64,000 bases of DNA from CAISCU01 sp943361925 (GCA_943361925.1 CALRIT020000012.1:1-64000), one strand, 5' to 3'. Counted from the first letter of the stretch, positions 1 to 9,662 are shown. Notes: generated by a model not told the origin, from the sequence alone. A program made the numbers and translations.

Positions 1-480
1 CAATTTTAATTCAACTTGCCCTAATTCAAAGTCTTAAATCAATTTAAAATGTCTTGTAATTTTCTAAAACATATTATGGGTAGAAACACGGAAATTCATT
101 AAATACATTAATTATTTCGCGTCACTTTTGTGGTGGGGTGAGACATCTATTTTTATTTACTACTATCATGCCATCCCGATGGGATTTTAGCAATTTTCTT
201 AAAAAAACCGGATGCTATTTTAATTCAACTTGCCCTAATTCAAAGTCTTAAATCAATTTAAAATGTCTTGTAATTTTCTAAAACATATTATGGGTAGAAA
301 CACGGAAATTCATTAAATACATTAATTATTTCGCGTCACTTTTGTGATGGGGTGATTCATTTATTTTTATTTACTAATATCATGACATCCCGATGGGATT
401 TTAGCAATTTTCTTAAAAAACCGGATGCTATTTTAAATTCAACTTGCCCTAATTCAAAGTCTTAAATCAATTTAAAATGC
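1..480. repeat. 214-bp tandem repeat, about 2.2 copies
   Basis: Copy one (1-214) and copy two (215-427) are nearly identical, and a third copy starts at 428 and fades after about 480. The differences are a few substitutions and the length of one A-run. Each full copy contains a conserved ACTAnTATnAT block followed by the short palindrome ATCCCGATGGGAT (173-185 and 387-399). No convincing reading frame lies inside. A diverged single copy occurs at about 5950-6110, so the unit is dispersed as well as tandem. The palindrome resembles intergenic repeats that are common in Bacteroidota. The function is unknown, and the repeat may continue to the left of the window. Confidence 0.85.
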
Positions 481-520
481 TTAACGTTTTTCTAAAAATA
501 ATTAAATCATTTCAATCCAT

Positions 521-551
521 AAAAAAAGGCAGAAACGGTAACGCTCCTGCC
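521..551 (-). terminator. Rho-independent terminator of the T9SS protein gene
   Basis: On the minus strand a 10-bp stem (GGCAGGAGCG paired with CGTTTCTGCC, two G.U pairs) encloses a TTAC loop and is followed by seven T residues. It lies 33 bases after the stop codon of the large secreted-protein gene. Confidence 0.8.
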
Positions 552-583
552 TCTATAAACACCAAAACTAAACACAAAACTTC

Positions 584-3500
584 TTAATTCTTCAATAACT
601 TATTGGTAGATAACAATTTACTGCCATCATAAATTTCAACATAATAGATTCCTGAACCTAAATTTTCTAAATTCAATTCTGTATGCAATTCAGCCTGATT
701 ACATGGAACCTGAATTTTCATTAATTCCTGTCCCATTATATTCATCACTTTTAAAATGGCATTGTTTGATAAAATTTGATTAGAATGAATAAATGTACTT
801 TCAGTAGCCGGATTTGGATACATACTTACATGAGAATTCATTTTATTCAATAAAGCATTTTTCTTTTCTAAATAATCTGCATCTCCTCTATTAACAAAAA
901 TGATTCTGAATCTGTCTTCTCCTTTTTCAGCAGGATTTGTACCAATATTAAATTCGTAATAAGCTCTGTCGTTTAATAAGGTAATCACTCCTAAATATTT
1001 ATCTTCCAATAAAACATCATAAGCTGTGAATTCATCTAATTGAGAAAATACTAATTTATGGATTCCTGAGCTTGTAGTTGATATACCTAAGTTGATTACT
1101 TCTTCAGAAACCGGAGGTGCAATTGCATTCAATGCATATTTTTTACCCGCGCTTATGTTATATAAATTGATTGTTGAATTAAACATTTTCTCTGCATCAA
1201 ATTCAGCATCTTTTAAAGATGTAGCGCCTGGTACAAAATGAATGGCCATTTCATCAAACATCACACCCGATTTCATGAATGATGCTTTTAAGGTTTTTAC
1301 TTTGTTTTTGAATAAACTTCCAACAGGAGCAGATGATGATTTTACAGATTCATTCGCAGTTAAAACCGGAGAACTTGCATTTGCTTTTACAAAGAATGCC
1401 TGACCAGATGCAATGGTACTTTCACCACCATTTAAGCCTGTAATTCCATTGTAAGTTGCATAATTGTTGGTTGTAGGATTATAAATATAAATGGTATTAT
1501 CGATATTGGTTTTTGTCCAACCGGCATTGTCCCAATTGATGTCACATGGATAAGGATTACCCACTAAATTCCATCCTTCACCATTAGATGCAGAGTATGT
1601 TAAGCTGAAATTAAACAAACCTGTTTGAATTGTTCCTTTAGCACTTAATGTTACATCATTTGCTGCCGGTAAACTTCCATCCAACAAACTACATCCTTGC
1701 TCTCTATTTCCTCTTACAAATACTCTATAACCTTTACCTGCTTGTAAACTGGTAGCATTGGTATTAGAAACACTTTGCCATGCATTGTTATAAACAGTTG
1801 CTCCGCTTATTGAAGAAGTTGCAGTACTGATTGTTGCAGTAGTTTCACTAAACCCAAACATTGATGCTGAATTGGTTAATGTAGCGTCAAATCCATTACT
1901 ATTAGCTGTTAAACTAGGACAAGTGCTTCCTCCAGTTCCTGAGCCTGTAATATGAATATTTTGCTGCCAGCTTGATGAAATTGTTGGTCCACTTGTAAAT
2001 GGTGCTGAAACAAATCTGTATTTACGTCCGGTACTTCCGGGTATAAATCTCTCAACTGTTACCTGAGTGGCATTGTTTAATGTACCCATAATCTGAGTAA
2101 TTTTAGCAGTACCAATCACACTTGAAGCTAATCTTACTGGGCGGTTATTAAAATCAACAATAGCTCCTCCATTATTGATGTTCAATGAAGTTCCTGCAGC
2201 AAAATCGGCATAAGCAGAAGAACCTAAACTTAAGTTTTTATTTGAAGTAGACAAACTACCTGCTTCTACTAAAAGTGCATTACTCACGCTAGTTGTAGCA
2301 CTCAATGTAAATCCTGCAGCATTATCAATAATTAAATTTTTAACTGTGGAAGGTAATCCTGTTCCTGAAAACTGAGCACTTGAACCTTCATAAACATAAG
2401 TTCCACTTGTTGAGAAACTACGTGTTCCATTCACTTGAATATTTCCACTAGGACCAGATGTTTGAATTCCATTTGATGATGCAATTCTAATTCCAGAATT
2501 TGCATTCATGGTGAAATCACCTGTGCTGCCATCAATAATATTTGTACCTAAATTTAAATTAGTATCAGCCACAACAAAATCAATATCACCCATAAAACGT
2601 CCTGATGTTTTTGTATAAACTCCATTCAAACCATTAAATGTAATCACAGGATTAGCTGAACCTGTTTCAATAATTTCACCACCACTTAAGATTAAATTCC
2701 CTGTTCCATTGCTTCCATTTCCAATACTTACACTCACTGTTTGAGAGTTATTTGCCAGGTTTAAAGAACCTCCCATTACTTCTAAACTATCACCAACAAT
2801 TAAATTTGGACTACTAGCTGATGTTCCACCCATTAAAGCAATTGAACCTGTTCCTGTATTTTGAATGGTCATTTTGTTACGAACTTCAAATGATTTACTC
2901 ACATGAATTAATGGACTAACATGAATTGTTTGTGAAGCTGAATTCCATTTGAAATCATAAAATGAATTACCTGAATAAGAAAATCCACTGTTGTTTGTGC
3001 AACCAACTACTTCACATAAACTTCCATCTTCCCAGGTTGCAGCCGGAATTAAAACTGCAGCACCTACATGGTTATCGGTATAAATACTTCCTGATTTAAA
3101 TACCATTCCTGTTCCACTAATTGTGCCTGCGTTTACAAAAGTTCCATAACAATCCATTACCGGAGTTCCATTTAATAAAGTTAATGTAGCACCAGAATTT
3201 ACTTGCAATGTGGCTCCTGCTTCAATAGTAGTTTCATCTAAACTCACATTGTTAGAAATGGTAGCAGTATGTCCGGCTCTGATTAATATATCTGCACTTG
3301 TACTATTAGGTGCCGTTGATGCTGGTATCCAAGTTCCACCTAAACTTGTCTGCCAATTTGTAGCTGAGGTAAAATCTACATTTCCATTAGTTCTGAAATC
3401 CCTTGTTGATGGTACAATTGAGCCATCAGTTACATGTCCGTATAAGCCGGTACTTGTTCCAACCAATAATTCATCATAATAAACAAAGTTAATTTCAGTA

Positions 3501-5503
3501 CCAACAGGATAGGTATACCCTAATGTCCATGATGAACCTCCAAAAACCAAGTAATAAATTTCATTATCAACCGCACAAAAAACAGTATCAACACCCATGG
3601 TAGATGCTTTACCTTCTTTTCCTGCAACAAATGGAAATCCGCTTGTTGTGAAAGGTGTCCATTTATTGGTTCCTGAAATAATTTTATAATAACAAATAGG
3701 ATGATTGTTTCCTGCATCTGTTCCGGTTGCAATTAAAGTATCACCAGTAGGACTTTTATATAAATCTTCAATTGTAGCAACAATAACAGTCCCGGTGCTT
3801 GTATTTGCACCGTTCATGTTTTGTGATGGAGTCCAAGTTGAACCTGATTTTACTAATCTATATACGCTTCTTCCTTGAGGAGTTGTTAAATCATATCTTA
3901 CAGAAACATAAGCAACAGTATCAGATCCTTCAATATTAAAAATGATATCAGTTCCATCAACATCTTCACCAACAGATGAAGCTTCTAGCAATAATTGTGA
4001 CCAGCTAGCACCAGCATTTAAAGAGTAAAACAAACCACCTTTTCTGTAATTATCCAGTTCCCAAGTTGCAAAAACTATGTTTTCATCAAAAGGACAAATT
4101 TCAATGGCACTGTTTTGAATTCCGGTATCAGGAAAACTATATGGCGCTACTTCAGGTGTAAATTTTTGTGTCCAGTTTGAACCACCATCTGTTGTTTTGT
4201 ATATTCTTAAATTCCCAACATATGCAGTATTATAATCACTAGGTAACATATCTGCTGAATAGTAAGGAGAACCATCACCATTAGGGAAAATAGCCCTACT
4301 CCAGCTAGGACTAGTTGTATAATTAGTTACCTTTCTAATTCCTGATTTTGAAGCCAACCATGCAATATTTTTATCGGTTGTCATATCAATATCTTTAACC
4401 TGAATGGCTTCAACTCCTCTATCTAATTCCTTCATAATTGAACCACCATTTTCAGAGCGAGCAATCCCTTGGTCACTTGTCATGTAAACAGTAAGCGTAT
4501 CATTGGGATCAACATAAACAACACCATCGTTTGGATGAGTTTGTTGACTTACATTTCCAAAAGTTGACCATGTAGCTCCTTGGTCTGCTGAATAACATTT
4601 AGCAAAGTAAGTTCTGTAAGATGTCGCAGTTCCACCAAATGCAATTACATTCGAAACTACACCATCAATAGCCGGAGTTACCTCTGTCCAGGTAGTTTCA
4701 TTATCAGAATACCTAAATAATTTCATGTAACCTGCAATATTCTGCATCCCTCCTAAAAATATTCTTCCGGAAGGACTAATTCCAAATCCTAAAAATGTTG
4801 TTACAGAAGGCATGGTTCCAAGGGCTAAAGAACTCATGCTTAATCCAGATGTCATGGCAAAAAAATCATGATTTGTTTTATAAACTATTGGATTGGTACC
4901 TCCAAAAAATATGTAAACTTTATTGTTGATTGGGTTGATATCAATAACAGTTGGAGTACCTGAAGCACCCATTGTATAAGGTGCGTTGATGTTTTCTGTA
5001 TAAACTCCTGAATTACTTACAAGACCCCAATAAAACTTATTTCCAATCACATACATTAAAACTGAATCTTCTAAATGAACCCAGTTTACACTGCCTGAAC
5101 GAATGCTTGTTACCGAACTTGCAGTTACAGAAGTTGAATACAATCCATTGTTGTGACTAAAAAATACAGTACCAGAATGTGAGTGAGCCATTACATTGGT
5201 AATTCCATTTCCATAACCGGCTGTAGAATTTAAAGTATTGATTACTCTGAACCTGTTAAAATCAAAATCAGGCCCAGGTGGATTATAAATATCAGAATAA
5301 AACATCGAATTGGCACTTTCTGTGACTACAAAAATTCTGCTAGTATCACTTGTTTTTGAATACCCATGGATAGATTTTATAATCCCACCATAAATATCTT
5401 CTACACTTGGTGCAGTTAATTGTGCTTTTGAAATTACTGCCAAAATGACCATCAATAATAGAAGGCTCATTTTTTTGATTTGTTGTCGGATAATAGTTTT
5501 CAT
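584..5503 (-). CDS. Giant T9SS-secreted protein with BNR-type propeller repeats
   Basis: This 1639-residue protein is probably exported by the type IX secretion system and released or anchored at the cell surface. The chosen ATG at 5503 gives a signal peptide (basic residues, a Leu/Ile-rich core, then SKAQ). Starting further upstream would put 30 residues in front of it. Roughly residues 40-700 contain Asp-box motifs (SADQGATW, KTTDGGSNW, NAGASW) typical of sialidase/sortilin-like beta-propellers. Residues about 720-1150 are Ser/Thr/Asn/Gly-rich and look like a beta-helix or G8-like region. A further Bacteroidota-type domain precedes the final 80 residues, a type A sorting domain beginning at MYPNPATES. 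It is monocistronic with its own terminator. Substrate unknown; it could be an adhesin or a surface enzyme without recognisable catalytic residues. Confidence 0.85.
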   Translation of the reverse strand: MKTIIRQQIKKMSLLLLMVILAVISKAQLTAPSVEDIYGGIIKSIHGYSKTSDTSRIFVVTESANSMFYSDIYNPPGPDFDFNRFRVINTLNSTAGYGNGITNVMAHSHSGTVFFSHNNGLYSTSVTASSVTSIRSGSVNWVHLEDSVLMYVIGNKFYWGLVSNSGVYTENINAPYTMGASGTPTVIDINPINNKVYIFFGGTNPIVYKTNHDFFAMTSGLSMSSLALGTMPSVTTFLGFGISPSGRIFLGGMQNIAGYMKLFRYSDNETTWTEVTPAIDGVVSNVIAFGGTATSYRTYFAKCYSADQGATWSTFGNVSQQTHPNDGVVYVDPNDTLTVYMTSDQGIARSENGGSIMKELDRGVEAIQVKDIDMTTDKNIAWLASKSGIRKVTNYTTSPSWSRAIFPNGDGSPYYSADMLPSDYNTAYVGNLRIYKTTDGGSNWTQKFTPEVAPYSFPDTGIQNSAIEICPFDENIVFATWELDNYRKGGLFYSLNAGASWSQLLLEASSVGEDVDGTDIIFNIEGSDTVAYVSVRYDLTTPQGRSVYRLVKSGSTWTPSQNMNGANTSTGTVIVATIEDLYKSPTGDTLIATGTDAGNNHPICYYKIISGTNKWTPFTTSGFPFVAGKEGKASTMGVDTVFCAVDNEIYYLVFGGSSWTLGYTYPVGTEINFVYYDELLVGTSTGLYGHVTDGSIVPSTRDFRTNGNVDFTSATNWQTSLGGTWIPASTAPNSTSADILIRAGHTATISNNVSLDETTIEAGATLQVNSGATLTLLNGTPVMDCYGTFVNAGTISGTGMVFKSGSIYTDNHVGAAVLIPAATWEDGSLCEVVGCTNNSGFSYSGNSFYDFKWNSASQTIHVSPLIHVSKSFEVRNKMTIQNTGTGSIALMGGTSASSPNLIVGDSLEVMGGSLNLANNSQTVSVSIGNGSNGTGNLILSGGEIIETGSANPVITFNGLNGVYTKTSGRFMGDIDFVVADTNLNLGTNIIDGSTGDFTMNANSGIRIASSNGIQTSGPSGNIQVNGTRSFSTSGTYVYEGSSAQFSGTGLPSTVKNLIIDNAAGFTLSATTSVSNALLVEAGSLSTSNKNLSLGSSAYADFAAGTSLNINNGGAIVDFNNRPVRLASSVIGTAKITQIMGTLNNATQVTVERFIPGSTGRKYRFVSAPFTSGPTISSSWQQNIHITGSGTGGSTCPSLTANSNGFDATLTNSASMFGFSETTATISTATSSISGATVYNNAWQSVSNTNATSLQAGKGYRVFVRGNREQGCSLLDGSLPAANDVTLSAKGTIQTGLFNFSLTYSASNGEGWNLVGNPYPCDINWDNAGWTKTNIDNTIYIYNPTTNNYATYNGITGLNGGESTIASGQAFFVKANASSPVLTANESVKSSSAPVGSLFKNKVKTLKASFMKSGVMFDEMAIHFVPGATSLKDAEFDAEKMFNSTINLYNISAGKKYALNAIAPPVSEEVINLGISTTSSGIHKLVFSQLDEFTAYDVLLEDKYLGVITLLNDRAYYEFNIGTNPAEKGEDRFRIIFVNRGDADYLEKKNALLNKMNSHVSMYPNPATESTFIHSNQILSNNAILKVMNIMGQELMKIQVPCNQAELHTELNLENLGSGIYYVEIYDGSKLLSTNKLLKN

Positions 5504-5590
5504 ACGCGGTTTATTAAAATTTGATGGTACAATTTTAATTAACACCTTACCCGGGCTTGTCATTAGAAACAATGATTTTAATAAATCAAC

Positions 5591-5598
5591 CAAATCTA
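5591..5598 (-). promoter_or_regulatory. Putative -7 element of the T9SS protein gene
   Basis: The minus strand reads TAGATTTG, an exact match to the Bacteroidota TAnnTTTG element, 88 bases upstream of the chosen ATG. No good TTG is found at the usual 18-21 base spacing, so this is tentative. Confidence 0.35.
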
Positions 5599-5922
5599 AA
5601 CAACTAATTTACAAGGCATTAATAATGATTTTCTTTGTCATCATATTTAATGAGTCATTTAATTGTTAAAAAAGGTTCAAATAATTTTGAATTGATTAAA
5701 AATCCATGTCCAAAAACCAACAAGTACTTTTTGTCAGTTAATATATTCATCATAAAAGCCCTACAAAATATAGTACCGGCTAGGATTTTACAGTAATTGG
5801 ATAAGATTTTCAAACCATTGGTTTGATATTGGAATTAACTGGTTGTTTAATTTCGAAAATCAAATTCAAGCAAAAAAACGAACGTCCGCTTCTTTACTTG
5901 TATTTTAATAACATCACAAAAC

Positions 5923-5969
5923 CACCGCAAAATGGACGCGAACCTTCGGTTCGCGTCCATTTTGCGGTG
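5923..5969. repeat. Perfect 22-bp inverted repeat with 3-base loop
   Basis: Bases 5923-5944 (CACCGCAAAATGGACGCGAACC) pair without mismatch with 5948-5969 around a TTC loop. It is more GC-rich than its surroundings and has no following T-run, so it is not a standard terminator. Its right arm aligns with part of the 214-bp repeat at the left edge (TTCGCGTC...TTTTGTGGTG). The left arm has no counterpart there. Confidence 0.9.
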
Positions 5970-6110
5970 AGGGTAATTCTTTCATTTTTATCTACTACTA
6001 TAATTTCATCCCGATGGGATTTTAGGAATTTTCATTAAAAACTAGATTCGATTTTTAATTCAACTTGCACTAATTTTTGTAATAAATAAATTTTAAAATG
6101 ACTAAAGTAA
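5950..6110. repeat. Diverged dispersed copy of the 214-bp repeat
   Basis: This stretch follows the order of the left-edge units: a TTCGCGTC-like block, CTACTACTAT, the palindrome ATCCCGATGGGAT (6008-6020), TTTTAGnAATTTTC, a run of A, then AATTCAACTTGC and AATTTTAAAATG. Identity is clearly lower than between the tandem copies. The repeat family therefore lies on both sides of the secreted-protein gene. Confidence 0.75.
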
Positions 6111-6301
6111 TTCTAAAATAAATTATCGGAAAACATGAGGTTATTCGTAAAAAAATAGGACTATTCGCTTCTTTACTTAAAAATTGGTTTTCATTTTTTA
6201 TTTATAAGAATTATGAATTTTTCAATTATAAAAATGAACTTTCATTTAACTAAAATCTAGTGTGCCGTCAGGTACACAATTTTGGTAGAAAATAAATGAA
6301 T

Positions 6302-6340
6302 AAAAAATCCCCCATTCTAAAATTAGAATGAGGGATTTTT
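6302..6340. terminator. Terminator downstream of valS (bidirectional form)
   Basis: CATTCTA pairs with TAGAATG around an AAAT loop. The stem continues through one mismatch into CCC/GGG and then A/T runs on both sides. On the minus strand the run of T follows the stem, as expected for valS. Confidence 0.8.
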
Positions 6341-6345
6341 ATTGG

Positions 6346-6368
6346 TTCCCCGGGCTGAAGCCCACGGC
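6346..6368. repeat. REP-like GC-rich hairpin next to the valS stop
   Basis: CCCCGGGCTGAAGCCCACGGC forms a GGGC/GCCC hairpin with a short loop, ending two bases before the valS stop codon. The composition contrasts with the AT-rich flanks. It resembles the CGGGCTnnAGCCC palindromes found dispersed in many Bacteroidota genomes and associated with REP-type transposases. No such transposase is in the window. Confidence 0.55.
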
Positions 6369-6370
6369 AA

Positions 6371-9076
6371 TTAAAGACCAAGGCTATTTAACGATTCCAA
6401 AAGCACAGAAATTTTAGCTTCTGCATCAGCTTTTTTCTGACGTTCTTTTTCTACTAACTCCGGTTTGGCATTGTTTACAAACTTTTCATTACTCAGTTTT
6501 GTATCAACCGATTTCATAAAACCTTGTAAGTATTCAATTTCTTTCTGGATTTTTTCCTTTTCAGCTTCAACATCAATATTTAATTCTAAATAAACTAAAA
6601 CCTGATCGGTTGAAACAGGTAAAGAAATCCAATTTTGACCTGATTCTGCTGTTTTATCAAAAATAACTTCTGAAACATTTGCCAATTTCCTGATTAAAAA
6701 CTCATTTGATTGGTAAGCAGCTTCATCATTTGCTTTTATAATAATTTTGAAAGCTTCTTTAGGACTCAAACCTTTGGCATTTCTCAAATTTCTGATGGCA
6801 GTTATGGCATCAAAAGTTTTAGAAAAATCAATGTTCTTCAAGCCTTTTGTTTCAGGATATTTAGCTAAACAAATACTTTCACCTTCTTTTCTGGTTTCTA
6901 ATCCATGCCAAATTTCTTCAGTAATAAATGGCATAAATGGATGTAATAAACTCAATAATTGATTAAAATGAGTGATGCATTCATCATAAGTACTTTGATT
7001 AATTGGCTGTTGATAAGCAGGTTTAATCATTTCAAGGTACCATGAACAGAAATCATCCCAGATTAATTTGTACATCGCCATTAAAGCTTCACTTAATTTA
7101 TAATCTGCAAATTTTCCATCAATTTCACTTACTACTTCATCAAATCTCGAAGCAAACCAAGTTCCACTTTTTTGATTTGATGTGATGATATCTGCCTCAA
7201 TATCAGCATCCGCTTTAATTTCCCAACCTTTTACTAAACGATAAGCATTCCATAATTTGTTTCCAAAATTACGTCCTTGTTCAACCTGACTTTCATCAAA
7301 CAAAATATCATTTCCAGCAGGAGAACAAAGTAACATTCCCATACGAACTCCATCAGCACCAAATTGAGCTATTAAATCAAGTGGATCAGGCGAATTTCCT
7401 AAACTTTTGCTCATTTTACGGCGCTGTTTATCACGTACAATTCCGGTATAATAAACATTTTTAAATGGAAGATTTCCTTTCCACTCATATCCCGACATAA
7501 TCATTCTGGCAACCCAGAAAAACATAATCTCGGGTGCTGTAACTAAATCATTAGTAGGAAAATAGTAATTTATGTCTTTGTTACTGGGATCCTTAAATCC
7601 GTCAAAAACCGAAATTGGCCACAACCATGAACTGAACCATGTATCTAAAACATCTTCATCTTGTTTGATATCACCGGTAAAAGATGAACCAATTTGTGCC
7701 AATGCTTCTTCTTTTGTTTTGGCAACAGCTAGTAAGTTTCCTTTTTCATCATACCAAGCCGGAATTCTTTGTCCCCACCACAATTGCCTTGAAATACACC
7801 AATCTTTGATGTTTTCAATCCAATGACGATAGGTATTTTTCATGTTAGAAGGATGAAATTTAATTTCATCACTCATAACAGCATCTAAAACCTGAGGATT
7901 TTTCTCAAGGAATTTTTTCATATCAACCCACCATTGTAAAGTCAATCGTGGTTCAATCACTGCACCGGTTCTTTCGCTAGTACCAACCTGATTTTTATAT
8001 TCCTCAATTTTATCAATAAAACCTGCTTCTTCTAAATCGATAGCAATTTGTTTTCTTACAGCAAATCTATCTTTTCCAATATACCTTTCGTCAGATGCCT
8101 TTTCGTTTAAAAATCCTTCTTCAGTAAGCGTATCAATTACTTCCAGATTGTATTTTTTACCTAACTCATAATCGTTTTTATCGTGAGCCGGAGTAACTTT
8201 TAAGCAACCTGTACCAAAATCCATGGCTACATACTCATCAGCAATAATGCTGATTTCACGGTTGATAAATGGAACTTTCACCTTCATACCAACCAAGTGT
8301 TTGTATCTTTCATCCAAAGGATTTACACAAACTGCGGTATCAGCCAAAATGGTTTCAGGACGAGTTGTAGCAATAATTACATAAGGATGAGACCAGATTG
8401 CTTGTCCATCAGAAGTTTCACCTTTACCGATATTTTCTCCAACTAAAGGATATTTAATATAATAGAGTTTAGAATTAACCTCTTTAAAAATTACTTCTTC
8501 ATCACTTAATGCAGTTTTTCCTTGAGGATCCCAATTTACCATTCTTAATTCTCTGTAAATGAGTCCTTTTTTATGCAAATCGATAAAAACTTCAATAACC
8601 GCATCACTCAAACTTTCTTCCATGGTGAAACGTGTTCTGTCCCAATCGCAGCTGGCACCCAGCTTTTTCAATTGTTCAAGAATGATTCCACCATATTTTT
8701 CTTTCCATTCCCAGGCATAAGAAAGGAATTCATCTCTTGATAAATCAGACTTTTTAATTCCTTTTTCTCTTAACATCTGAACCACCTTTGCCTCAGTCGC
8801 AATAGAGGCATGGTCGGTACCCGGAACCCAACAAGCATTTTTACCTTGCATACGAGCACGACGTATTAATACATCTTGAATGGTATTATTTAACATGTGA
8901 CCCATGTGCAAAACCCCGGTAACATTTGGCGGAGGAATTACGATTGTATAAGGCTCACGTTCATCCGGTTCAGAATGAAATAATTTGTTTTGTAGCCAAT
9001 AACTATACCATTTATCTTCAAATGATATAGGATTGAATTTACCTGTTTCGGTGGTATTGGTGATTTGATTACTCAT
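6371..9076 (-). CDS. valS: Valine--tRNA ligase
   Basis: Cytoplasmic class I aminoacyl-tRNA synthetase that charges tRNA-Val and edits mischarged Thr. The 901-residue protein has the HIGH-type motif HMGH after PPPNVTG near residue 50, a long CP1 editing domain, and the KMSKS loop (RRKMSKSLGN) near residue 530. An anticodon-binding domain and a C-terminal coiled coil (about 835-900) typical of ValRS follow. The ATG at 9076 gives the start MSNQITN. Starting further upstream would run into the rplS terminator at 9133-9164, so it is rejected. A TATTTTCGC box lies only about 9 bases upstream of the ATG. Confidence 0.97.
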   Translation of the reverse strand: MSNQITNTTETGKFNPISFEDKWYSYWLQNKLFHSEPDEREPYTIVIPPPNVTGVLHMGHMLNNTIQDVLIRRARMQGKNACWVPGTDHASIATEAKVVQMLREKGIKKSDLSRDEFLSYAWEWKEKYGGIILEQLKKLGASCDWDRTRFTMEESLSDAVIEVFIDLHKKGLIYRELRMVNWDPQGKTALSDEEVIFKEVNSKLYYIKYPLVGENIGKGETSDGQAIWSHPYVIIATTRPETILADTAVCVNPLDERYKHLVGMKVKVPFINREISIIADEYVAMDFGTGCLKVTPAHDKNDYELGKKYNLEVIDTLTEEGFLNEKASDERYIGKDRFAVRKQIAIDLEEAGFIDKIEEYKNQVGTSERTGAVIEPRLTLQWWVDMKKFLEKNPQVLDAVMSDEIKFHPSNMKNTYRHWIENIKDWCISRQLWWGQRIPAWYDEKGNLLAVAKTKEEALAQIGSSFTGDIKQDEDVLDTWFSSWLWPISVFDGFKDPSNKDINYYFPTNDLVTAPEIMFFWVARMIMSGYEWKGNLPFKNVYYTGIVRDKQRRKMSKSLGNSPDPLDLIAQFGADGVRMGMLLCSPAGNDILFDESQVEQGRNFGNKLWNAYRLVKGWEIKADADIEADIITSNQKSGTWFASRFDEVVSEIDGKFADYKLSEALMAMYKLIWDDFCSWYLEMIKPAYQQPINQSTYDECITHFNQLLSLLHPFMPFITEEIWHGLETRKEGESICLAKYPETKGLKNIDFSKTFDAITAIRNLRNAKGLSPKEAFKIIIKANDEAAYQSNEFLIRKLANVSEVIFDKTAESGQNWISLPVSTDQVLVYLELNIDVEAEKEKIQKEIEYLQGFMKSVDTKLSNEKFVNNAKPELVEKERQKKADAEAKISVLLESLNSLGL

Positions 9077-9132
9077 AAAACTTGGCGAAAATAATGGTTT
9101 CAAGCAAATAGAACTGCCTGTGTTGAAAAAAC

Positions 9133-9164
9133 AAAAACCCCGATCCATATTGCATGAACCGGGG
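9133..9164 (-). terminator. Terminator of rplS
   Basis: On the minus strand CCCCG-GTTCAT pairs with ATGGAT-CGGGG (11 bp with two wobble pairs) around GCAAT, followed by TTTTTG. It lies 23 bases after the rplS stop, separating rplS from valS transcription. Confidence 0.8.
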
Positions 9165-9187
9165 CATTTTGCTTAAGTTATAAAATT

Positions 9188-9535
9188 TTACCCTCTTCTC
9201 TCTTTAACTTTAGCCCTTTTGCCTTTGGCAGCACGCAAGTAGAACAAACGAGCTCTACGCACTTTTCCACGACCGACTAATTCAATTTTATCAATGTTTA
9301 AACTGTATAAAGGAAAAATACGTTCAACACCTACTCCGTTCGAAATTTTACGAACTGTAAGTGTTTCGTTTAAACCTGAGTTACGACGTTGTAGCACTAC
9401 ACCTTGGTACTGCTGAATACGTTCTTTGTTACCCTCACGGATTTTGTAATGTACATTAACTGTATCTCCTGCTTTGAAAGCTGGGAAATTTTTTCCTTGG
9501 GTAAATTCTTGCTCAACAAATTTTATTGCGTCCAT
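9188..9535 (-). CDS. rplS: 50S ribosomal protein L19
   Basis: Large-subunit protein at the 30S-50S interface. The 115-residue product beginning MDAIKFVEQE has the L19 features FKAGDTVNVHYKI, YQGVVLQRRNSG and the basic C-terminus RRARLFYLRAAKGKRAKVKERRG-like tail. Its length is normal for the family. The ATG at 9535 is chosen because the upstream in-frame residues are not L19-like and overlap the promoter. It follows trmD as in the classical rpsP-rimM-trmD-rplS order, but with 127 bases between them, its own promoter and its own terminator. Confidence 0.97.
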   Translation of the reverse strand: MDAIKFVEQEFTQGKNFPAFKAGDTVNVHYKIREGNKERIQQYQGVVLQRRNSGLNETLTVRKISNGVGVERIFPLYSLNIDKIELVGRGKVRRARLFYLRAAKGKRAKVKERRG

Positions 9536-9569
9536 GATTCTCTTTTCTTTCTTCCAAAAATTGGGACTG

Positions 9570-9598
9570 CGAAAATAGGGTTTTCCAATTAAAATCAA
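9570..9598 (-). promoter_or_regulatory. Putative rplS promoter
   Basis: The minus strand has TTG, 18 bases, then TATTTTCG, close to the Bacteroidota consensus. It lies about 35 bases upstream of the L19 ATG and would allow transcription independent of trmD. Confidence 0.45.
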
Positions 9599-9662
9599 AA
9601 AGCTGTTTCAAAAAAAATTTCGGTTTACCCACATTATTTGATTTTTTGTATAGATTTTAATG

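Larger units (their letters stand above)
5504..6370. other. Non-coding interval between the T9SS gene and valS
   Basis: No gene is supported in these 867 bases. They hold a possible promoter near 5591, a perfect 22-bp inverted repeat (5923-5969), a diverged copy of the left-edge repeat (about 5950-6110), the valS terminator (6302-6340) and a REP-like hairpin (6346-6368). A 13-base string CGCTTCTTTACTT occurs twice (about 5888 and 6166). I see nothing else in 5600-5920 or 6111-6300. Confidence 0.7.

Noticed and set aside
1..480. CRISPR array
   Set aside because: The repeated unit is 214 bp with almost no variation between copies and no short spacers, so it is a tandem duplication.
5823..6038. 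71-codon open frame on the plus strand
   Set aside because: It runs through the perfect inverted repeat and the dispersed repeat, has no family resemblance and no promoter; chance opening is more likely.
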